A DNA stretch of 7,175 bases from Hyphomicrobiales bacterium. GTDB lineage: Bacteria; Pseudomonadota; Alphaproteobacteria; Parvibaculales; Parvibaculaceae. The stretch covers positions 1 to 7,175 of the forward strand of contig JAATFR010000055.1 of the NCBI GenBank assembly GCA_015655095.1. Reading direction: 5' to 3'. Numbering within the stretch: position 1 is the stretch's first letter; each line of letters starts with the position of its first letter. Made by a program: the position numbers and the translations under genes. The notes under the pieces are model-generated. The model worked only from the letters and a program-made list of their open reading frames with translations. It was not told the DNA's origin and did no database searches. Below are positions 1 through 5,820 of the stretch, one piece after another.

Positions 1-1
1 C

Positions 2-298
2 GGCAAGGCCGTGGGCGCGATCAACCGCGTGCCGGCTCATGGCGAGGCCCGCTCCAACATGCATGTAGGCGGGCGCGCCGAGCCGACCCGCCTGACCCCC
101 CGCGAGCAGGAGATCTGCGCAACCATAGGGCCGGAACTCAAGAAGCGCGGCCTGCTCTTTGTCGGCATCGACGTGATCGGCGACTATCTGACCGAGATCA
201 ATGTGACGAGCCCGACCGGCATTCAGGAAATCGAAAGGTTTGACGGCACCAATATTGCGGCTCTGGTATGGGACGCAATCGAGGCGCAGCGCAGATGA
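2..298 (+). CDS. gshB: Glutathione synthetase, C-terminal part (5' end outside window)
   Basis: This is the last 98 residues of glutathione synthetase, the cytoplasmic ATP-grasp ligase that joins glycine to gamma-glutamylcysteine in the second step of glutathione synthesis. The reading frame is open from the window edge, so the start is not visible. An internal GTG at 11 is an ordinary valine codon and not the start. The visible part matches the end of the E. coli enzyme closely. It has the flexible loop region RVPAHGEARSNMHVGG, then GLLFVGIDVIGD, then TEINVTSPTG, which carries the Glu and Asn that bind Mg-ATP in this family, and finally a DAIEAQ tail. The gene ends at a TGA that overlaps the ATG of the next gene, so the two are probably cotranscribed and translationally coupled. 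The family assignment is firm. The N-terminal two thirds cannot be assessed. Confidence 0.96.
   Translation, partial: GKAVGAINRVPAHGEARSNMHVGGRAEPTRLTPREQEICATIGPELKKRGLLFVGIDVIGDYLTEINVTSPTGIQEIERFDGTNIAALVWDAIEAQRR
295..298 (+). other. ATGA stop/start overlap coupling gshB to the iron transporter gene
   Basis: The TGA of gshB (296-298) shares two bases with the ATG (295-297) of the downstream gene. A GAGG Shine-Dalgarno-like motif at 281-284 lies inside the gshB coding sequence. This arrangement is typical of translational coupling by terminating ribosomes and implies a shared transcript. Confidence 0.85.
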
Positions 299-1440
299 CG
301 AAGGACGAAACGCCAGCCGACAAGAATTCGCCCCGGCGCTATCGTGACAATCTTCAGGGTGAAATCGACAGCGCCTCCCTCTACCGCACGCTGGCGGAAG
401 TAGAGCCTGACGAAAAGCTGGCTGGAATCTACCGGCGTCTCGCTGCTGTCGAGGAGGCCCATGCGGAATACTGGCGTAAACAGCTCACCAGCAATGGCGC
501 GCGCATCCCCGCGCTGCGCCCCGGCTTCCGCCCCCGCGCTCTGGCCTGGCTGGCGCGGCACTTCGGCGCCAGTTTCGTTCTGCCGACCATCAATTCGCTC
601 GAACAATCCGACAGCGGCGCTTACGACGACCAGATCGAGGCGGTGAAAGGCGGCCTGCCCGTGCAGGAGCGCAGCCATGCGCGCATTCTCAAAGCCATCG
701 CCGGCCCGACTGAGGGACTGGAAGGAAGCTCCATCGCGCGGATCGAGGGCCGCCATCGGGCCATGGGCGGCAATGCGCTCCGCGCCGCCGTGCTGGGCGC
801 GAATGATGGTCTCGTCTCCAATATGAGCCTCGTCATGGGCGTGGCGGGCGCGGAGGCCAATCCGCGCATGATCCTGATCACCGGCCTTGCGGGACTTGTT
901 GCCGGCGCCTGCTCGATGGCGCTGGGGGAATGGCTCTCCGTCAATTCCTCACGCGAACTCAATGAAAAGCAGATCGCGACCGAGCGAATGGAACTTGAAG
1001 AAGTGCCCGAGGAGGAAAAGGAGGAGCTGATCCTCATCTATCAGGCCAAAGGGCTGACCGAACCTGAAGCCCGCGCGCTCGCCGAGCGGCTGCTCGCCAA
1101 TAAGGACACCGCGCTCGACACGCTGGTTCGCGAGGAGCTGGGCGTTGATCCCCAGGAGCTCGGCGGTTCGCCCTGGACGGCGGCAGGCACCTCCTTCTGC
1201 CTGTTCTCTGCTGGCGCGATCTTCCCGGTACTGCCCTATTTTCATTATGACGGGATGCAGGCGCTGATCCTCAGCCTGCTTGCCTCCACGCTCGCGCTGG
1301 GCGCGATCGGGGCTGGAACATCCCTGTTCACGGGCCGGTCCGTCACCTTTTCCGCAACCCGCCAGATCCTGATCGGTTTCGCCGCTGCGGCGGTGACGTT
1401 CGGCGTCGGCAGACTTGTCGGCGTCAGCATCGGGGGATAG
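295..1440 (+). CDS. Ferritin-like/VIT1 (CCC1) fusion, membrane iron transporter, MbfA-like
   Basis: A 381-residue protein with two parts. Residues about 14-137 form a ferritin/rubrerythrin-like four-helix domain with likely diiron ligands E23, E53 and H56 (ExxH), probably E103, and E125 and H128 (second ExxH). Residues about 160-381 are a VIT1/CCC1 transporter: the signature GANDGLVSNMSLVMG starts at 168, a second membrane helix ends in SMALGEWLSV, a Glu-rich cytoplasmic stretch runs about 220-290, and three more membrane helices lie near 295-315, 321-344 and 356-378. Proteins of this build include MbfA of Bradyrhizobium and Agrobacterium, which exports iron from the cytoplasm and protects against peroxide. 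I infer a similar role here. The ATG at 295 is preferred because GAGG at 281-284 lies ten bases upstream and it overlaps the gshB stop. An in-frame ATG at 268 lies deeper inside gshB and is less likely. Confidence 0.9.
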   Translation: MTKDETPADKNSPRRYRDNLQGEIDSASLYRTLAEVEPDEKLAGIYRRLAAVEEAHAEYWRKQLTSNGARIPALRPGFRPRALAWLARHFGASFVLPTINSLEQSDSGAYDDQIEAVKGGLPVQERSHARILKAIAGPTEGLEGSSIARIEGRHRAMGGNALRAAVLGANDGLVSNMSLVMGVAGAEANPRMILITGLAGLVAGACSMALGEWLSVNSSRELNEKQIATERMELEEVPEEEKEELILIYQAKGLTEPEARALAERLLANKDTALDTLVREELGVDPQELGGSPWTAAGTSFCLFSAGAIFPVLPYFHYDGMQALILSLLASTLALGAIGAGTSLFTGRSVTFSATRQILIGFAAAAVTFGVGRLVGVSIGG

Positions 1441-1462
1441 AGCGATACAGCTCTCCATGCCT

Positions 1463-1474
1463 GAACAAATGTTC
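1463..1474. promoter_or_regulatory. Inverted repeat GAACA-N2-TGTTC upstream of comM
   Basis: The sequence GAACAAATGTTC is an imperfect palindrome with five-base arms and a two-base centre. It lies 22 bases after the transporter stop and 84 bases before the comM start. It could be a dimeric regulator site. It also fits GAAC-N4-GTTC, the LexA box of Gram-positive bacteria, but alphaproteobacterial LexA normally reads GTTC-N7-GTTC, so an SOS role is doubtful. No convincing promoter hexamers were found in the rest of this 118-bp gap. Confidence 0.25.
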
Positions 1475-1546
1475 CCCTTTCATTCTTGATCAGCCAACGG
1501 AACTGTGGGACGCTTGCGCAGTGGAATGCGGGGGGGACCGCGGACC

Positions 1547-1554
1547 GGAGGGGG
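1547..1554 (+). promoter_or_regulatory. Ribosome binding site that sets the comM start
   Basis: GGAGGGGG ends four bases before the ATG at 1559. It is the only strong Shine-Dalgarno-like motif near the gene start. It favours this ATG over the upstream in-frame GTG at 1505, which would add 18 Arg/Gly-rich residues not expected in this family. Confidence 0.75.
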
Positions 1555-1558
1555 AACC

Positions 1559-3139
1559 ATGGTCGCGCATATAGAGACAGTCGCCTTCATAGGGGTAGAG
1601 GCGCGGCCAGTGGACGTGCAGGTGCACATGACCTCGGGCCAGCCCGGGTTCGTCGTGGTCGGCCTCGGCGACAAGGCCGTGGCCGAGAGCCGAGAGCGGG
1701 TGCGCGCCGCGCTGACGGCGATCGGGCTCGGCATCCCGCCCATGCGCATTACCGTCAATCTGGCCCCCGCCGATCTGCCCAAGGAGGGCAGCCACTATGA
1801 TCTGGCCATTGCCGTCGGCCTGCTGGTGGTGATGGGCGTGCTGCCCGTTCACGAGCTCGAACAGTTCGTGGTCATCGGCGAACTCTCTCTCGATGGCCGG
1901 ATCAACCCGGTGGCAGGCGTGCTTCCCGCCGCCATCGCCGCCAATGCCCGCAGCAAGGGGCTGATCTGCCCGCAAGCCTGCGGCCCAGAAGCCGCATGGG
2001 CAGGCATGGGGCAGGACAATCCCGGCGGCGTGCTGGCCCCGCTGTCGCTCATCCAGCTCGTCAATCATTTCAAGGGCTCCCAGGTTCTGGCCGAACCGCA
2101 ACCTCTGCACATGGTGGAGAGCGTGCCCTTGCCGGACCTGCGTGACATCAAGGGGCAGGAAAGCGCCAAGCGGGCGCTCGAAGTGGCGGCGGCGGGCGGC
2201 CACAACATGCTGATGGTGGGCCCGCCAGGCTCGGGCAAATCCATGCTGGCGGCAAGGCTGCCCGGCATCCTGCCGCCGCTTTCACCGCGTGAGATGCTCG
2301 ATGTCTCCATGATCGCCTCGGTCGCGGGAGAACTGATCCGCGAGGGCGAGGCAGGCGGCATGGCCCGGCGGCGACCCTTCCGCGCGCCGCACCACTCCGC
2401 CTCCATGCCGGCCCTGATCGGCGGCGGCCTGCGGGCGAGACCGGGCGAAGTGTCGCTGGCGCACCGTGGCGTGCTTTTCCTCGATGAACTGCCGGAGTTT
2501 CCCCGGCAGGTGCTCGATTCCCTGCGCCAGCCGCTGGAAAGCGGTGAGGCCGTGGTGGCGCGGGTCAATGCCCACATTACCTATCCGGCCCGCTTCCAGC
2601 TCATCGCCGCCATGAACCCCTGCCGCTGCGGACACGCGGGCGACATGGCGCGGGCCTGCCCTCGCGTGCCGCGCTGCGTCGCCGACTACCAGGCGAAACT
2701 GTCGGGACCGCTGATCGACCGCATCGACATCCACATCGAGGTGCCGCCGGTGAGCCCCGCGGACCTTGGCCTGCCCTCCGCCTCGGAAGGATCGGCCGAG
2801 GTCGCCGAGCGGGTGGCCCGGGCACGGGGCCGTCAGGAGGAGCGCTATGCCGCCCACAGCTCAGGCTCAGGCTCTCACGCCATCGGCGCGCAGACCCTCA
2901 ATGCTCATGTGGAGGGCGAGTTGCTTGACGAGGTTGCCCACCCTGATGAAGCGGGAAAAAAGCTGCTGATCGAGGCCGCGGGGCGCATGAACCTGACCGC
3001 GCGCGGCTATCACCGGGTGCTGCGCGTCGCCCGCACGCTGGCCGACCTTGATGACGCGAGGGACATCGCCCGTCCCCATATCGCAGAAGCCCTGTCCTAC
3101 CGCGAGCCCATCCACCGCCGGCTCGGAGCGGCCGTCTGA
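1559..3139 (+). CDS. comM: ComM/YifB family AAA+ ATPase (Mg-chelatase-like)
   Basis: A 526-residue cytoplasmic ATPase of the YifB/ComM family. In Vibrio cholerae ComM is a hexameric helicase that drives branch migration when incoming single-stranded DNA is integrated during natural transformation. Many non-competent bacteria also keep the gene. The N-terminal third is the ChlI/Lon-protease-fold domain, with the family signature NLAPADLPKEG and the preceding VGLGDKAVAESRERVR. The AAA+ core carries Walker A GPPGSGKS at 221-228, the motif FRAPHHSAS, Walker B VLFLDE at 305-310, and a four-cysteine cluster (C355, C357, C367, C373). SGPLIDRIDI with its conserved Arg follows. The C-terminal Mg-chelatase-type helical domain contains LTARGYHRVLRVARTLADL. 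A short Ser/Gly linker (SSGSGS) precedes it and is encoded by a CTCAGG repeat near 2860-2875. Length is slightly above the usual roughly 500 residues. All catalytic motifs are present and nothing suggests a defect. Despite older annotations, this is not a magnesium chelatase for chlorophyll synthesis. Confidence 0.96.
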   Translation: MVAHIETVAFIGVEARPVDVQVHMTSGQPGFVVVGLGDKAVAESRERVRAALTAIGLGIPPMRITVNLAPADLPKEGSHYDLAIAVGLLVVMGVLPVHELEQFVVIGELSLDGRINPVAGVLPAAIAANARSKGLICPQACGPEAAWAGMGQDNPGGVLAPLSLIQLVNHFKGSQVLAEPQPLHMVESVPLPDLRDIKGQESAKRALEVAAAGGHNMLMVGPPGSGKSMLAARLPGILPPLSPREMLDVSMIASVAGELIREGEAGGMARRRPFRAPHHSASMPALIGGGLRARPGEVSLAHRGVLFLDELPEFPRQVLDSLRQPLESGEAVVARVNAHITYPARFQLIAAMNPCRCGHAGDMARACPRVPRCVADYQAKLSGPLIDRIDIHIEVPPVSPADLGLPSASEGSAEVAERVARARGRQEERYAAHSSGSGSHAIGAQTLNAHVEGELLDEVAHPDEAGKKLLIEAAGRMNLTARGYHRVLRVARTLADLDDARDIARPHIAEALSYREPIHRRLGAAV

Positions 3140-3250
3140 GAACCCGCCGTTTCACCCGTGATAACATGGACGATGCCATCATGCCCGACTATGGTTCGGC
3201 CGGATGGCCGGGGGATGCGGCAATGGAAGTCAAGGGCGAGGGGCCGCATC

Positions 3251-4276
3251 ATGTCATGGAAGAAAACAGCGGTTCGACTGGTGGTTGGCGCGCTCATCGC
3301 GCTCCTGCTGGCGCTCGCCATCTTCCTCACGATCTTTCCGCGCGTCTCTCCCGCACCTCACATGATAGTGGACATCTCAGAGGCTCACATCAAACGAGGC
3401 TCCTATCTTTTCAACCATGTCATGGGATGCCGGGGATGCCACACGCCCATCATCAGGCCCGCGGCCTATTCGTTCCCGACGGAACCGGCCCGCATCGGCG
3501 CCGGCCGGCAGATGGACGGAGCAGAAGTGAACCTTCCCGCCCAGCTTCACAGCCCCAATATCACGCCCTTTGAGCTTTCCGGATGGAGCGATGGTGAAAT
3601 CTACCGGGCGATCACAGCCGGGGTGAACCGGCAAGGGCAGGCGCTTTTCCCTCTCATGCCCTACCGAACCTATGGGACGCTTGATCGCCGCGACATCGAG
3701 GACGTGATCGCCTATCTGCGCACCCTGCCGTCCCAAAGCGGGCATCAGCCGGAGAGCAGTCTCTCTTTTCCCCTCTCGCTGCTCATTCGCCTTGAGCCTC
3801 GCGATGCCGATCATCACCCCCGGCCACCCGAGACCGACACGCTCGCCTATGGCGCCTATCTCAGCCGGGCGGCAGGCTGCCTTGATTGCCATACGCAGGC
3901 GAACAGCAACAACGAGCGGACCGGCATCCCCTTTGCGGGCGGCCGCGCCTTTCCAGCCCCCGGCTATGTGATGTACGCCCCGAACCTGACGCCCGACCGC
4001 AAGACGGGCCTTGGTATCTGGACCCTCGCCCGCTTCATCGGCCGGTTCCGCGTACTGACCCCCGACGCCACCAGTCAGATGGCTATACCCGCCAGTTCGC
4101 CCAACACGCCCATGCCATGGAGCGAGCTTTCGGGCATGACCGATACCGATCTGCACGCCATTTTCGACTACCTGAAATCACTGCCTGCGGTTCGCAACGA
4201 CCAGCCCACGGTGCAGATTGACCCGGAGCGGGAAATACCAAAGGCTGCCATCCCCAGCGATCCTGCCAAAAATTGA
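3251..4276 (+). CDS. Membrane-anchored diheme cytochrome c
   Basis: A 341-residue exported electron carrier with two class I cytochrome c domains. A positively charged N-terminus (SWKK) leads into a hydrophobic helix at about 10-29. No clear AXA cleavage site follows, so I read it as an uncleaved inner-membrane anchor with the rest in the periplasm. Heme attachment sites are CRGCH at 60-64 and CLDCH at 210-214. Likely sixth ligands are M136 (in FPLMPY) and M288 (in TPMPW), and each domain ends in a typical helix with YLRTLP or YLKSLP. Such domains resemble the cytochrome subunits of membrane alcohol or aldehyde dehydrogenases, which usually have three hemes and sit beside a dehydrogenase gene. 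Here there are two hemes and no dehydrogenase in the window, so the electron donor is unknown. The ATG at 3251 has GAGGGG at 3238-3243, seven bases upstream. Longer in-frame starts would put a charged leader before the anchor. Confidence 0.92.
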   Translation: MSWKKTAVRLVVGALIALLLALAIFLTIFPRVSPAPHMIVDISEAHIKRGSYLFNHVMGCRGCHTPIIRPAAYSFPTEPARIGAGRQMDGAEVNLPAQLHSPNITPFELSGWSDGEIYRAITAGVNRQGQALFPLMPYRTYGTLDRRDIEDVIAYLRTLPSQSGHQPESSLSFPLSLLIRLEPRDADHHPRPPETDTLAYGAYLSRAAGCLDCHTQANSNNERTGIPFAGGRAFPAPGYVMYAPNLTPDRKTGLGIWTLARFIGRFRVLTPDATSQMAIPASSPNTPMPWSELSGMTDTDLHAIFDYLKSLPAVRNDQPTVQIDPEREIPKAAIPSDPAKN

Positions 4277-4317
4277 CCGGGATGCCTTCCACATTCCACC
4301 CATTTGTGAAACGTATC

Positions 4318-4335
4318 CCTGTCATGCATGACAGG
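4318..4335. promoter_or_regulatory. 18-bp perfect palindrome upstream of the AmpG-like gene
   Basis: CCTGTCATGCATGACAGG equals its own reverse complement over all 18 bases. It lies 41 bases after the cytochrome stop and 40 bases before the permease ATG, and it is followed by a partial direct repeat (ACAGG ACAGG). The absence of a loop and of a T-tract argues against an intrinsic terminator. The form suits an operator for a dimeric regulator. The regulator cannot be named from the sequence. The rest of the 99-bp gap has a TTGACC at 4273-4278 but no good matching -10 element. Confidence 0.5.
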
Positions 4336-4375
4336 ACAGGGACCGCGGCCCGCAAAGATCGGTAATGAGGACCAG

Positions 4376-5746
4376 ATGACGGCAAATGAGACGACCGCTC
4401 CTCTATCTTTCGGCCAGCGGGCGCTGCGCGCCTGCTCCGTTTATACCGAGCGCCGCGTGCTCATCATTTTGCTGCTCGGCTTTTCCTCCGGACTACCGCT
4501 GGCGCTGACAGGCTCAACCCTTTCGATCTGGATGAAGACGCAAGGCGTCGATCTCAAAACCATCGGGCTTTTCGCCCTCGTCGTGCTGCCCTATGTGCTG
4601 AAATTCCTCTGGGCCCCGCTGGTGGACCATGCCCGCGTGCCCTTCCTGACCCGCTATCTGGGACGCCGCCGGGGCTGGCTCGTCACAACCCAGCTTGCGC
4701 TTGCCGGCACCATCGTCGCAATGGGACAGGTGGACCCGGTGGCGACGCCCTTGCTCATGGCGGGGGCGGCAGTCGCGGTCGCCTTCTGCTCGGCGACCCA
4801 GGACATCGTCATCGACGCCTACCGGGTCGAAAGCCTCGGCACCGACAGCCAGGCCGCCGCCATGGCCAACTATGTTGCCGCCTATCGGGTCGCCATGCTG
4901 ACCTCGACGGCGGGCGCCGTGGGGCTGGTGAGCCTGTTCGAGGACAGAGGCGTGGGCAGTACCCATTCATGGCCGCTGGGCTATGGCGCAATGGCGGCGC
5001 TGATGGCGGTCGGCCTCGCCGCCAGTCTTTTCGCTCATGAACCGCAAGGAAGCGAGAAGGCGCTTGAAACCGAACCCACACGCTTCGTGACCCGTTTGCG
5101 CCATGCCGTCATCGACCCCTTCGTCGATTTTGCGATGAAGCCGCAATGGCTTGCGATCCTCAGTTTCGTGGTTCTGTTCAAGTTCGGCGACGCCTTCGCC
5201 GGACATATGGTCGGCCCCTTTGCACTGTCCATTGGTTTCGGCAAGGCGATCTATGCCGGAATTTCCAATGGCGTTGGCCTGCCTGCAGCGCTCATCGGTG
5301 GTTTTCTTGGCGGTTTTCTGACCAGGGCAACCGGCGTCCGCACCAGCCTGTGGATCGGCGGCATTCTTCAGGCTGTCTCCAACCTCGTTTTCTGCTGGCT
5401 TGCCTTCATGGGCCCGCAGGCCTGGGCGCTCGGCGTCGCGGTCGCCACGGAATCCCTGACCGGCGCCATCGGCACGGTGGTTTTCGTCGCCTGGATATCA
5501 AGCCTGTGCTCCCGGCGCGCCTATACGGCAACCCAGTTCGCGCTGCTTTCCGCCCTTTCGGCGGTCGGCCGGACCGTGCTCTCCTCCACCACGGGCTATG
5601 TCGCGGAAGCCACCGGCTGGGTGACTTTCTTCTTCATCACCACGCTGTTAAGCATTCCAGGCTTGCTTTTATTATGGCGAATCAGCCGCTCGGGCGCCAT
5701 CACCCAGGAAGGCAAAAAGGGCATCCTGGAACAGATTGCCCCTTGA
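4376..5746 (+). CDS. AmpG-like MFS permease
   Basis: A 456-residue polytopic inner-membrane protein of the major facilitator superfamily, closest in motifs to AmpG. AmpG is the permease that brings GlcNAc-1,6-anhydro-muropeptides into the cytoplasm for peptidoglycan recycling and, in some bacteria, beta-lactamase induction. AmpG-like features are GFSSGLPLALTGSTL from residue 35, LPYVLKFLWAPLVD in the next helices, the QDIVIDAYRVE motif at 142-152 (compare QDIVFDAW in E. coli AmpG), and FKFGDAFAG from 268. The remaining helices are long and Gly/Ala-rich, with about twelve membrane segments expected. The protein ends in a short charged tail. It is a little shorter than E. coli AmpG (491 residues), as is common for this family outside the enterobacteria. 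The ATG at 4376 has GAGG at 4367-4370. An upstream in-frame ATG at 4328 lies within the palindrome and is unlikely. Muropeptide specificity is inferred. No recycling genes (ampD, nagZ, ldcA) or ampC/ampR are in view. Confidence 0.88.
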   Translation: MTANETTAPLSFGQRALRACSVYTERRVLIILLLGFSSGLPLALTGSTLSIWMKTQGVDLKTIGLFALVVLPYVLKFLWAPLVDHARVPFLTRYLGRRRGWLVTTQLALAGTIVAMGQVDPVATPLLMAGAAVAVAFCSATQDIVIDAYRVESLGTDSQAAAMANYVAAYRVAMLTSTAGAVGLVSLFEDRGVGSTHSWPLGYGAMAALMAVGLAASLFAHEPQGSEKALETEPTRFVTRLRHAVIDPFVDFAMKPQWLAILSFVVLFKFGDAFAGHMVGPFALSIGFGKAIYAGISNGVGLPAALIGGFLGGFLTRATGVRTSLWIGGILQAVSNLVFCWLAFMGPQAWALGVAVATESLTGAIGTVVFVAWISSLCSRRAYTATQFALLSALSAVGRTVLSSTTGYVAEATGWVTFFFITTLLSIPGLLLLWRISRSGAITQEGKKGILEQIAP

Positions 5747-5758
5747 TCGACACGCGAT

Positions 5759-5767
5759 TGTTATAAT
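5759..5767 (+). promoter_or_regulatory. Extended -10 promoter (TGnTATAAT) for the OlsB-like gene
   Basis: TGTTATAAT is an exact extended -10 element for the housekeeping sigma factor and stands out in this GC-rich sequence. TTGATC at 5743-5748, overlapping the permease stop, is the nearest -35-like hexamer, but its 13-base spacing is too short. Activity would therefore depend on the TG extension. Transcription would start near 5774, about 47 bases before the proposed ATG at 5821. Confidence 0.5.
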
Positions 5768-5805
5768 GTGAGGGGAACTTGCCTTGTGTGAAGCTGTGCG
5801 ATGAT

Positions 5806-5811
5806 GGAAGG
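5806..5811 (+). promoter_or_regulatory. Candidate ribosome binding site for the OlsB-like gene
   Basis: GGAAGG lies nine bases before the ATG at 5821. It abuts another in-frame ATG at 5812, which is too close to use it. A competing motif, AGGGA at 5923-5927, lies seven bases before the in-frame ATG at 5935, so the start is not settled. Confidence 0.45.
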
Positions 5812-5820
5812 ATGATTCCC

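Noticed and set aside
223..756. Antisense open frame (177 codons) across the gshB/transporter junction
   Set aside because: Both sense genes are well supported, and the antisense translation resembles nothing I recognise.
1490..2203. Antisense open frame (237 codons) opposite the comM 5' half
   Set aside because: The sense strand encodes conserved ComM sequence. The antisense product is a His/Gly/Arg-rich shadow with no family resemblance.
2489..2509. Inverted repeat with seven-base arms (CTGCCGG / CCGGCAG) inside comM
   Set aside because: It falls in the conserved stretch just after Walker B, where the protein sequence explains the bases. An internal regulatory role is not supported.
3197..3210. 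Short hairpin CGGCC-GGAT-GGCCG between comM and the cytochrome gene
   Set aside because: The stem is only five base pairs and there is no T-tract. It is too weak to call a terminator in GC-rich DNA. The rest of this 111-bp gap shows no convincing promoter.
3166..3573. Small + strand frame overlapping the cytochrome gene start
   Set aside because: It is out of frame with the heme-binding protein, which has its own good ribosome binding site, and it shows no motif of its own.
3377..4156. Long antisense open frame (259 codons) opposite the cytochrome gene
   Set aside because: It lies wholly within a gene with clear heme motifs. Its translation has no recognisable motif, and long antisense frames are common in GC-rich coding DNA.
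5146..5766. Second + strand frame (206 codons) overlapping the end of the AmpG-like gene
   Set aside because: It is an out-of-frame reading of conserved MFS helices and gives an Arg/His/Gly-rich product typical of a shadow. It could have indicated a frameshift, but the AmpG-like frame is intact to its stop.
5779..5820. Upstream TTG start at 5779 for the OlsB-like gene
   Set aside because: TTG is a rare start and this one falls about five bases after the predicted transcription start. The ATG codons at 5821 and 5935 have better-placed ribosome binding sites.
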